A stretch of 64,000 nt of DNA from Amyloporia xantha. Its lineage: Eukaryota > Basidiomycota > Agaricomycetes > Polyporales > Adustoporiaceae. Below are positions 47,685 to 56,150 of this stretch, in pieces; within the stretch, counting starts at the first letter, position 1, and every line of letters starts with the position of its first letter. The position numbers were made by a program, and so were the translations under genes. The stretch covers positions 930,001 to 994,000 of the forward strand of contig JAYKKR010000004.1 in the NCBI GenBank assembly GCA_036971615.1, written 5' to 3'. Below the pieces are notes generated by a model, which made no database searches, was not told the origin of the DNA, and saw only the letters and a list, made by a program, of their open reading frames with translations.

Positions 47685-47788
47685 GGCGATCAGAATAAAA
47701 TGTCAGGGCGAGTGTCAGACTGAAGGAGATAGGCGATGGAAGGTGATCGAGAAATTGATGGAATTGATTGAAGAATTGATGGAGGCGA

Positions 47789-48130
47789 TCAATCTGGTTT
47801 AACCTCTTTAACTTCTTGATCAAAAGGATCGGATCGAAGAAGTATAGCCCAAAATGTATTGGAGAGGTTTGGAAAGTACTCTTCACTGTCAGTGTGACGA
47901 AGAGAGTTACTTTCAATATTGTATGGAAAATAACCAAGATCGTCGTCTGTAAGACCACCAATATAATCGCCTGCGTAAGGGAATTTCCAGCTATAATCTG
48001 TTGGGTAGACAGATATAAGCTGTACTGGCTCTGGTGAAGATCCCTCTGAGTCGCCTGACTGAGATTGATCTGCCACTGGATCAGCTGCTTCTGATGAAGA
48101 AGTCAACGTCTCTAGCTCAAAGATGGACAC
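47789..48130 (-). CDS. 113-codon ORF in the Copia leader
   Basis: Open frame between primer site and gag, same strand. Starts MSIFELETLTSSSEAAD, acidic and Ser-rich at first, then aromatic-rich (YPTDYSWKFPYAGDYIGG). Not recognised; canonical Copia elements have no gene here. It could be an upstream ORF controlling gag translation, an N-terminal gag extension lost to a frame change, or captured sequence. Open over 342 nt in A/T-poor sequence, so chance is possible but not favoured. Confidence 0.4.
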   Translation of the reverse strand: MSIFELETLTSSSEAADPVADQSQSGDSEGSSPEPVQLISVYPTDYSWKFPYAGDYIGGLTDDDLGYFPYNIESNSLRHTDSEEYFPNLSNTFWAILLRSDPFDQEVKEVKPD

Positions 48131-48569
48131 TTATTGAAGTGAACCTTTGTCCCAGCTAGCCGAAATAGCCAAGACGCAGGGTAGAGTCGAGGGAAGTGAG
48201 CGATCGAGACGAGACTATGCCGCAGAGGGTATTGCCCAAGGCCTAGCTAGCTACTGTATAGTACTTCTATCTACAGCTACCTATGGAGCCGCAGAGTTTT
48301 GCTTCGCAGTTGCCTGAGGGCCCTGTTACGCCTTTGACTATTTCGCGTAAGGTGCCTTATTCCCAGGAGAGGATTTGGACCTCTAAGAGCCGCCCACTGA
48401 AGTGCAGACTCCCAAGAGTTCGTCACAAAACTGAGGACTGTGTACTTACGTAGTCTACTAAGGGGCCTTATAAGAAGAAGGCAATAGAAGGGGTAAATGC
48501 GCAAAAGTGAAAGTGAAAGCGCAAATAGAAGAGTGAAGACAGATGACTGCACAGTAGTCAGACAGATTA

Positions 48570-48588
48570 GAGCGCGGGGCTCATAACC
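48570..48588 (-). other. Primer binding site, tRNA-Met half type
   Basis: Directly inside the 5' LTR the plus strand reads AGCGCGGGGCTCATAACC, which looks like the D-stem end and anticodon stem-loop (CAT) of a tRNA-Met. The site is therefore complementary to an internal part of that tRNA, not to its CCA end. Confidence 0.7.
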
Positions 48589-48892
48589 TGTTGAGCGCAG
48601 ACTATAGAGGAGAGGAGGCTAATCCGTCTTGTATTCTAGTGGGCTGTAAGGCCCGGCTTATATACATGCATGAAAGGCTCCTTAGTAATCGTATCTAGAA
48701 ACCTATAGAATATCTTAGTAAGATATGAAGTCATAATGAAATCATAGTGGAGATTTCTTAGTAAGAAAGTGGAGCCTATGAAGTAAGACAAGAACATACT
48801 ATGGAACGTCATAGAACATCATAGAAATGAGTAAGTACTGACTACCAAGTATGGAAGTGTGACTACTATAGTTGGAAACTGATCGTTCAACA
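48589..48892 (-). repeat. 5' LTR of the Copia element
   Basis: 304 bp, apparently identical to 43114-43417. Contains the Copia promoter by function; followed outward by target duplication GTGTC. Confidence 0.95.
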
Positions 48893-48993
48893 GTGTCTGA
48901 CTTGGGCTGGTTCACATCGTCTCGTCAGCTTCGACTCAACCATACCATTCCATAGACGCGAATCTCGTCAATTGTTTACCGTCTGTGAATGCG

Positions 48994-49470
48994 ATGGCCG
49001 ACCGGCTTGCAACAGTATGAATTCCGCTGCTCGTCTTCATCCTAGCGCGTATTGATATCTCTTGCCAGCTGAAAGAAAAATCGCCGAAGCCCAAGGCATC
49101 AACGGGTCTCGTACCACCTCCACCGATGGACTATTTACGGCACTTGGGATTCCCCGTCACGATGAAGTGGCTCCATGATTACTCGAAATCTTTCCTACCC
49201 AAGGACACCGAGTGGCAGGGTCTACATAATCTCGCGCACGTGGGTTTCCGTGCACTCGAGGATGCTACCAGGATTCCGGAAATAGGAACCAGAATGGTCT
49301 GGAACGACGAAGGTAAAATGATTCAGGTGCTTTCCATTTGCGACAACTACGACCAAGTATTATATCGTTCTATGAAGGCGAGCAGGTACCATGAGGAGCA
49401 CATCAGGAGGCTTCTGGAGATCACGGGGAAGGAAGAGACAGAATTGAAATGGTGGCCAAACGCTATGTGA
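48994..49470 (+). CDS. Small repeated protein family, copy B (140 aa)
   Basis: Exons 48994..49014 (MADRLAT) and 49069..49470. Closest to copy C: shares PKPKASTGLVPP, NLAHVGFRALE and HEEHIRRLLEI. Differs in several otherwise conserved positions (DATRIPEIGTR for ERATGIP). Its promoter begins at the right flank of the Copia insertion (48893, GTGTCTGACTTGGGCTGG), matching the region before copy C (50193 onward). Function unknown. Confidence 0.68.
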
Positions 49471-50282
49471 AGCTTGAGGCGCAGTGGCTTACGAGGTAGC
49501 ATATCCTGGAGGAACGAGCAAATTTAGAGTTCGTGCGGTTTGCGGACGATCCGAAGTACATATTCAAATCCGCACGGATAGCATGGTTTTCCCTGCGATG
49601 TGGGAGTATAAGTGAGTGCACTCGTGGTTCCAACGTCTACGCTTCGGAATCATTTCGCTCAGAAGTACTTAGACATGTGCGTAAAATCCCTTTCACAGAT
49701 AGACAACCCATACGAACTTGTGTGCTCAATTCGGCTCTCTTATGCCCAAATCCGGAACTAGCGCAGTGCAAAGCGCCAAACGTTCTGCTTTTACGCAGGA
49801 AAGGAAAAATAGACACAATGTACAATGTGATGAACAACAACGATGCGCACTGGTATTATAAGCACCGTGAGTGTCATAAGATGATGTTGCTCAGGGGAGG
49901 GAAAAGCTGCAACGGCGGAGGGATGCTTACCAGTGATACACCGAGGACAGGTATCCGAGAGCACGACTCCTTACTTATTAGCGCCTCTGTCAAGTGCGCA
50001 TTCAATGGAAAGGATTGACGCGTCTCAGTTCAGACATTGAATTAAACTAGCAATGGAGGTCAGACGAACAACAGCATGGAAAGCGAGACATTTCGATATC
50101 CGGGGTCTTCTCTGAGTCAACAAAACGCGACCTTTTGGAACGGCGAAATCCCAATTCTGATTCACCTGAGATACGCGTGAATGATAGCCGAGGTGTCTGA
50201 CTTAGGCTGGTTCATTCATTTTGGCAGCTTCAACTCAAACCTACCATTTCCACTAGACGCGGATTTCATCTCTGTGAATGCG
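49471..50282. repeat. Spacer of tandem unit B, uninterrupted
   Basis: 812 bp without a gene. It is the intact counterpart of the spacer after copy A (35638-35813 + 42613-43113 + 48893-48993) and so shows the empty sites of both the Plavaka copy 2 and the Copia insertions. Confidence 0.75.
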
Positions 50283-50768
50283 ATGGCCGACCGGCTTGCA
50301 GAAGTATGAAACCCGCTGCTCGTCTTCATTGTAGCACGTACTAATAGCTTCTGCCAGCTGAAAGAAGAATCGCCGAAGCCCAAAGCATCAACAGGTCTTG
50401 TACCACCTCGACCGATGGACCGTTGCCGGCACTTGGGATTCCACATTACGCTCGAGTGGCTCTTTTCTTACACCAATTCGACCCTACCCAAAGACACTAA
50501 CTACGACGGATTCGACGGTGTCAACAATCTCGCGCACGTCGGTTTCCGTGCGCTTGAGCGTGCTACCGGGATTCCGGTAATAGGATCTAGAATGGCCTGG
50601 AACGACGAAGGTGAAATGATAATGGTGCTTTGCATCTGCGACAATTACGACCTCGAATTGTATGATTCTATGATGGCAAGCAGGTACCATGAGGAGCACA
50701 TCAGGAGGCTTTTGGAGATATTGAGGAAGGAGGAGAGAGAACTGAGGTGGTGGCCGAGTGCTATGTGA
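50283..50768 (+). CDS. Small repeated protein family, copy C (143 aa)
   Basis: Exons 50283..50303 (MADRLAE) and 50358..50768. Same structure as the other copies; contains RHLGFHITLEWL, ERATGIPVIGSRMAWNDEGE, CDNYDLELYDSM and KEERELRWWPSAM. Followed antisense by an F-box remnant. Function unknown. Confidence 0.7.
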
Positions 50769-50993
50769 AGATTGAGGCACAGTGACTGACGAGGTAGCAT
50801 GTCCTGGAGAAATCATGCGTTAGAGCTTCATGCGGTTTCTCTATTCATCTATTAAGAAGACATGTTAGCATGCGACGGACATATGCCTCACCTCCATCGG
50901 AATACTTCTTCATAATGTAGCAATTCAAAACGGACATACCCACGCATATCACAATGCCCACCCGAGCGCTACCAATGTGCTCAATTCGTCATA

Positions 50994-51280
50994 CGTTCAC
51001 GCAGGCAAAGCCAGCTCTTCGGCGTTCGCCAAGCATCCGTCATACTCTGTGACACTGAAATGATAAAAAACACCTGGCTTGAGTAACTTCTTCAAGTTCG
51101 CCTTTAGACGGTCACCGCCGTCCATCGGACCAGACCTGGCCCTTGAAGCCTTCTGCGCAGCAATGCCAGTCAACACACCAGAATGCAACGAGCGGTCAGG
51201 ACAGGCGGTGCGAGACGGTGAAGTTACGTCGGTATGCAAGGATGTTATGCTGGAGCTGGAGGTTCAGTAAGCTGGTAACC
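50994..51280 (-). pseudogene. F-box gene remnant (C-terminal fragment)
   Basis: Aligns with the last ~95 residues of the F-box gene at 56151-57785: DRLKANLKKLLKPGVFYHFSV against DRLKTNLKTLLMPSTFSYFSV, and EELALPA at the end. The upstream match (LQLQH...DRSLHSG) needs a frame change, and nothing of the N-terminal part remains. The order small gene then antisense F-box is the same as at copy D. Confidence 0.75.
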
Positions 51281-51334
51281 GAAAACGAAGTCTGTTGTCA
51301 AGCTGTTCTACAGGAGTAGGAAGGAGGTACTGTG

Positions 51335-51602
51335 TGACGTACGGACCCTAGCATATAAAATAGGACGTAAGAAGCGAACATCAAGAACTCTCAACATCTG
51401 ATATACACCACTGAAACCTGTCTATGCCGTCATCTTAGCTGCAAACCTCATATTGAAGGTCTGAAGCCGGATAGCACGTCCTGAATTACCACTGAATATC
51501 ATCTCCTGTACTGCCAGGATCTATCGGGCTGATTACATGGACAATTTTATATCACCCCAGAGAGATATATCTGTGTTCACTAGTGTGCGCCCAGCATCAT
51601 TT
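51335..51602. repeat. Orphan promoter block and left direct repeat
   Basis: 51337-51425 resembles the block upstream of gene A (TACGGACCCTAG, ACGTAAGAAGCGA, CCACTGAAACCTGT). 51431-51602 is repeated at 55068-55261 (GTCATCTTAGCTGCAAACC, GGATAGCACGTCCTGA, ACAATTTTATATCACCCC and GTTCACTAGTGTGCGCCCAG). No gene copy follows here. Confidence 0.75.
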
Positions 51603-51940
51603 TGCAGCGTAGAAGGCTGAGAAGTTAGCTTCGATCGAGTCATAAATCGTACAGTCAGTACTCGACTTCGAAAGTCCCAGATTTGACGACTTACAGTACT
51701 ATATATCATGGAAGTGGGGTTACATTTAGCTTGTATTCATATAACTATTCATATCGACTACTGCCAGCAGAACTTGAAGCAGATATAATGAAACACCTAT
51801 GTAGCTGTGTACCGAATGACACGCTATGCGAGCACTCATGAACGCGTGTTCTTATATCCCTGGGAGGTTATTGCTGTGCGACTCGACGGTCAGAGTGTCA
51901 GATCCGAGTCAGTAATTTCCACGTAGATTCATCATAGGAT
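51603..51940. other. Gap, nothing supported
   Basis: 3' side of the FtsJ-like gene; no feature recognised. Confidence 0.4.
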
Positions 51941-53461
51941 TCACTTCGACCTCCACCATGTACTCGTATCGGCAGCACTGTTACTGGGCCTGCGACCAAA
52001 CATTCGACCCGAATTCTCACTGTCACCGGTTGCGGGCTGTCCAACAGAGGTGGATTGCGCGCGCTTGCGAGTCCGCCGCTGTTTAAAGCCCACGGAACCG
52101 TCTGATGCTCCGAGCTTGGGCTGCTGAGGACGCCATGCCTGAGTCACAGTTTGTTGGGGTCCGGGAGAGCCACTGTCTGTGGGCAGCCCACCATCCCGGC
52201 TAGACAGAGCAGAGTCCGACTCTGTGAGGTGTGAGTCGGACTGGCTGCTCTGATGAGGCTTCAGATTATCTCCCTCTATATTCCATACTGTCAGACACGA
52301 AACTATAGGGAGGTGATGACAGCGCTCACCTCCAATTTCACCTGCGAGCACATTCGCAAAGTCACTGCGGATCGCCTCGTATTGTGTCTCCCACATGGGT
52401 TCGAATATGCTTAGCACGAAATGATGATTGATATCGGAGATCTCCTCCGCTGACTCGCCAGACACGAGCGGAAGATCCTCAGGATTTCCAGCATTAACCC
52501 ATTTCCCTTCCTCATCCTGGTACGACTCAGCAGCCACCTTCGCAAGGTGCTGGAATGCAACGCGAAGCTTTCCGGTGGCCCGATCTATCTCTTCCGCAGA
52601 GGCGTGGAAGCCTCTGCAGACGAGGTAGCACGAAGTCCGCGACGCATGGAGCTGGCTCTTGTGTGCGGTGACAGATTCGAACGACTGCCGAAGCAGCCCC
52701 ATGATATCGACTGCCCACAAGAAAGGCTTCGTGTTGATGAGGATGATGCTGGAGCCAGCCTGAGCCGTGTTGCTCATGATGATGAGGATCTGGGATAGCA
52801 GCGTTTGGACGCGGAGCCACCACGGAATGTTACCCTGCAGGATCGGGAACGCACCCGCAATGACAAGGTCGTAGGGCTCGAAAGGACTGTCGTCTGACTG
52901 TATCACCGGCAACGTGCCTAGTGTCACAGAGTCCATGGCGATGGAAATAAGATTTTCGTGTCGCACGCGATACCGAGGCCTGGCCAAGAGCGAGGGATCA
53001 ATCTGCACAAGGGTTTCCCCCGTGTCATAGGGCAGAGTGATCCCAACGCCTTGCACATCCCGGTTGCTGCTCATCAGCCACGATGAGAATCCACCTGGGG
53101 CGCAACCAAGGTCGAGGAACCGATGTACCCGCCCGCCCCCAAAACAGCCTGAATTGGCACGGTTGATCTCTGAGAATGCTGTTGCGAATGAACGGATGTG
53201 AACTGGTGAGTGTGTGTCCCTCTGAATGGCCTGCAAGTGTATGCCTCGTCGTTCGCGAAATCGCTTGTCGACGGCTGGGTGTGAGCGGAAGATTTGTTTC
53301 AATAGCAGCAGGCGACGATGTGTGAGGGACTTCTCCCAGAAATGCACTTCGAATTCGTTGAGTGCGGTGATGACATCATGAGGTAGATTGTTGGATTTGT
53401 CGGTTATGAACGCATCTACGTCTGCTATAGATGTGATGTCGGGGGGAGGAAATATGACCAT
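51941..53461 (-). CDS. FtsJ-like (RrmJ-fold) methyltransferase domain protein
   Basis: Single-exon frame of 506 aa. The Rossmann methyltransferase core lies at about residues 60-300: motif I is FLDLGCAPGGFSSWL, the hallmark of the FtsJ 2'-O-ribose methyltransferase fold. Next come DLVIAGAFPILQG (motif IV Asp), IILINTKPFLW (Lys of the catalytic K-D-K-E set) and SCYLVCRGF at the last strand. N-terminal helical extension 1-100. The C-terminal ~130 residues are Ser/Thr/Gln-rich and probably disordered, with a basic KQRRTRKRAQS. RNA 2'-O-methylation is the family activity, but the first Lys of the tetrad was not verified. Absence of introns is unusual for this window and could mean retrocopy origin or recent arrival with the 51.6-55.1 kb segment. 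Confidence 0.78.
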   Translation of the reverse strand: MVIFPPPDITSIADVDAFITDKSNNLPHDVITALNEFEVHFWEKSLTHRRLLLLKQIFRSHPAVDKRFRERRGIHLQAIQRDTHSPVHIRSFATAFSEINRANSGCFGGGRVHRFLDLGCAPGGFSSWLMSSNRDVQGVGITLPYDTGETLVQIDPSLLARPRYRVRHENLISIAMDSVTLGTLPVIQSDDSPFEPYDLVIAGAFPILQGNIPWWLRVQTLLSQILIIMSNTAQAGSSIILINTKPFLWAVDIMGLLRQSFESVTAHKSQLHASRTSCYLVCRGFHASAEEIDRATGKLRVAFQHLAKVAAESYQDEEGKWVNAGNPEDLPLVSGESAEEISDINHHFVLSIFEPMWETQYEAIRSDFANVLAGEIGGERCHHLPIVSCLTVWNIEGDNLKPHQSSQSDSHLTESDSALSSRDGGLPTDSGSPGPQQTVTQAWRPQQPKLGASDGSVGFKQRRTRKRAQSTSVGQPATGDSENSGRMFGRRPSNSAADTSTWWRSK

Positions 53462-53886
53462 CTCTTGAGGATGGGCGCAGTAAACGAGCGGTAATTCATC
53501 GTTGCTTACATTTATGCTGCTGCACCACGAGGCGAAGAGGAACTGTCCGAGATGCTACATCTGTAAACTAACAAACATGTGGCTCAAGGTTTCGAGCTCA
53601 ATAGTTGTGAATCAGATTTCTACATACCTGAAGCAGATCAGGATAAGATATAGCGGTAGAAGGACCAAACAGTCGTAAGCTGCTTTCCCTACAAATGTAG
53701 CTCTAGAGCTGCATGCACATGCATCCGCCTGTAGGTCTGATTGACGCACAATACGGAACAGGCTGCAAGCAGATACAGTGAGGCTTCTTAATATGCCGAC
53801 TGCAAAATGGACTTTCTAGGGCTAGGGGCTCGACTGAGCATATGTCCGTTGCAATGCGCAAAGAACCGTTGTGGTAGAAGTCCGAA
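53462..53886. other. Gap, nothing supported
   Basis: Upstream region of the FtsJ-like gene; no other feature seen. Confidence 0.4.
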
Positions 53887-53989
53887 TCAGTCAGCGCAAC
53901 AGGAGACGCGCGTCAGGCGTCGACCAGAGAAGACCGAGGATGACGAGAAAGACAAGCTCACGCTAACAAGATCCAAGTATAAGATTTCA

Positions 53990-55046
53990 CTCACGAGACG
54001 TGCAACCGCTCGTGCAGTGTGATAGATGTTTGCTTCTCGTTCGATTAAGATGGTGTGAATGGCGTCGGAGATATGAGAGGAAGCCAATCAAGATGTTGGA
54101 GCTGGAGGGGTGTCAGTAGATGTGAGTACGCAGGAATAGGTAACATACTGGTCAATGAATACATGTATCAGAGCATCTTGGGAGCGAGGGACTGGACCTC
54201 GAGTGTCGACGAAACCTTCGGTCGCCGCTGATTCGGATTCAGGGGAAAGGATCGTACCTCCAGCATCCTGCGGGAAGCAGAGTCGCAACCTATGGGCCAG
54301 ATTGCGCAGATGGAGAACACGCGCATCAAGGGTATAGATACAAGGGGTATTAGGTTCGGAGTGGATTTACTATGTTGAAGGCGGGGCTTCTCTAATACCG
54401 CCACTGTCTGCGGTCGGCGTTTCTCTTGTCTACTGCGTCCGTGCTGCATCTGGGGGGAAGATGTGACATCAACCGACGAGGATGAGTCGTATGCATCGTC
54501 GCCGTCGGCACCATCGTCGTCTGGAGCAGTCGCGTCAACGGTAGTGAATTCTGTGAGCACTTCATGGTCGCCATCGACTACACGCACTCGGGATACGTCC
54601 AGCATTGACCTCGCCTTCTTCCGCCGCCGCTTGCGACGGGGCTGAACGACGTGCCGCCAGGCGCTGTCCGAGGTTGTCGTCGTTGCCGAACTGTTGTTGC
54701 CTCGCATGCCCAGGGCCACATCGAGTTGCGCGACAAACTTCGCCCGCTCCGCAGCGATGAATCCCAGAGCCTCTTCGAGATAGCCAAGGGAGGGCTGGTC
54801 TACAGTATCATCCTCTCCGTCGTCTCCCAGCAGGTCTGGCTTGTCGATGTCCGACGCGGTAGAGTCGAAATCGGAGGGGGGAAGTGAGTGGCCTCGCAAG
54901 ACCCTGTCTGGCGAGGAATACTGTATGAGAGATACGATGCGGCAGGGCGGCGAGACCACACTGTAGATCTGGTGGCCACTTCTGAGTCGTAGTCTGACGG
55001 CGAGAATGCCAGTGATGAGTCTGCAGATGCAGTAGGCGCGTCCATG
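53990..55046 (-). CDS. Hypothetical protein, structure uncertain, possibly broken
   Basis: Coding character is clear in pieces: an N-terminal MDAPTASADSSLAFSPSDYD; an acidic-then-basic middle (DIDKPDLLGDDGEDDTVDQPS, GYLEEALGFIAAERAKF, RRKRRRKKARS); SKSTPNLI; and LDARVLHLRNLAHRLRLCFPQ with SQDALIHVFID. These lie in different frames, and no good splice sites link two of the changes (near 54910 and 54365). It is either a gene with missed introns or a decayed copy. No known domain recognised; the central basic block could be a nuclear signal. Confidence 0.4.
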
Positions 55047-55067
55047 GCATGTATAGGTCCAGCTGCT

Positions 55068-55261
55068 AGTCATCTTAGCTGCAAACCACTTATTACAGCC
55101 TCATATTGAAGGTCTATAGAGCCGCCGGATAGCACGTCCTGAGTTACGACCGAATATCATCTCCTGTACTGATTTATCGGACTGATTACATTGACAATTT
55201 TATATCACCCCAGAGAGACATCTGTGACAAATTTGTTCACTAGTGTGCGCCCAGCATTATT
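55068..55261. repeat. Right direct repeat, upstream of copy D
   Basis: Counterpart of 51431-51602 with small indels. Together the two copies bracket the FtsJ-like and hypothetical genes. Confidence 0.75.
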
Positions 55262-55494
55262 TACTGTCGCCGATAGTCCAATTGAAGCAGACGGTGAGAT
55301 AAAAATCCAGCACTGAAAGCCGTGCGCTGTCACTTATTTCTATGTTACCGTCCTCCCTCCCCCTATTAAGGTCACAATCTTAGAGTCTGCCTACGGGAGA
55401 CAAACTTATTTCAGCCATTCATAAACTACCATTTTCTGAAGCCACGCCGATTTTCGCCCTTATTACTAGTATATTACTTACTACGAATTCAATC

Positions 55495-55965
55495 ATGACC
55501 GACAGGCTTGCAATTGTACGCATTTCTCTGCTCCTCTTCATCGCACCCAATCCTAATAGCTCCTACTAGCTGAAAGAAGAAGGCCCGAAGAAGTCAGCAG
55601 AGCTGGTACCACCTTTCCCGACGGGCCGTTGGCGGCATTTGGGGTTCAACGTCACGCTGAAATGGCTCGATGATTACGCTAAATCGAATCCAACTGAGGA
55701 GTTGAACTTGAACCCTTTGATGGATCCGGTGAACCGAGCTTTCCGTTTGCTCGAGCGTGCTACCGGGATTCCGGCAATAATACCTTGGGAAGTCTGGAAC
55801 GACGAAGGTAAAACGACGATGGTGATTTCCTTCTGCGACAACGACAACTACGAATTCTACTGTTCTATGAAGGCGAAGAAGCACCACGAGGGGCAGATCA
55901 GGGAGCTTATGAAGATATTGGGGAAGGAGGAGAGAGAACTGAGGTGGTGGGCGCATGCTTATTGA
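55495..55965 (+). CDS. Small repeated protein family, copy D (138 aa)
   Basis: Exons 55495..55515 (MTDRLAI) and 55570..55965. Very close to copy A (GPKKSAELVPP, WLDDYAKSNPT, CDNDN, MKAKKHHEGQIR, KEERELRWWAHAY), with scattered replacements. Followed by the full-length antisense F-box gene. Function unknown. Confidence 0.7.
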
Positions 55966-56150
55966 AGTTTGAGGCGTGATGCATGACTAACGAGGTAGCA
56001 TATCCTGGAGAACCGAATACATTGAAAGTTCATGCGGTTTGCGTATTAATTTACTAGGAAGACGTTTTAGTGACAAACGTATAACTCACTTCCATCCCCC
56101 AAACTGTGCATAGTGTGACAATTCAAAACAGACATACCCACCCACGCATA

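Larger units (their letters stand above)
43114..48892 (-). mobile_element. Ty1/Copia LTR retrotransposon, young, minus orientation
   Basis: 5779 bp, with two 304-bp LTRs and a 5-bp target duplication GTGTC (43109-43113 and 48893-48897). In element orientation: 5' LTR (48589-48892), primer site, a leader with a 113-codon frame, gag-protease-integrase-RT-RNase H, polypurine tract, 3' LTR (43114-43417). The LTRs appear identical along their whole length by eye, so insertion was recent. Confidence 0.95.
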
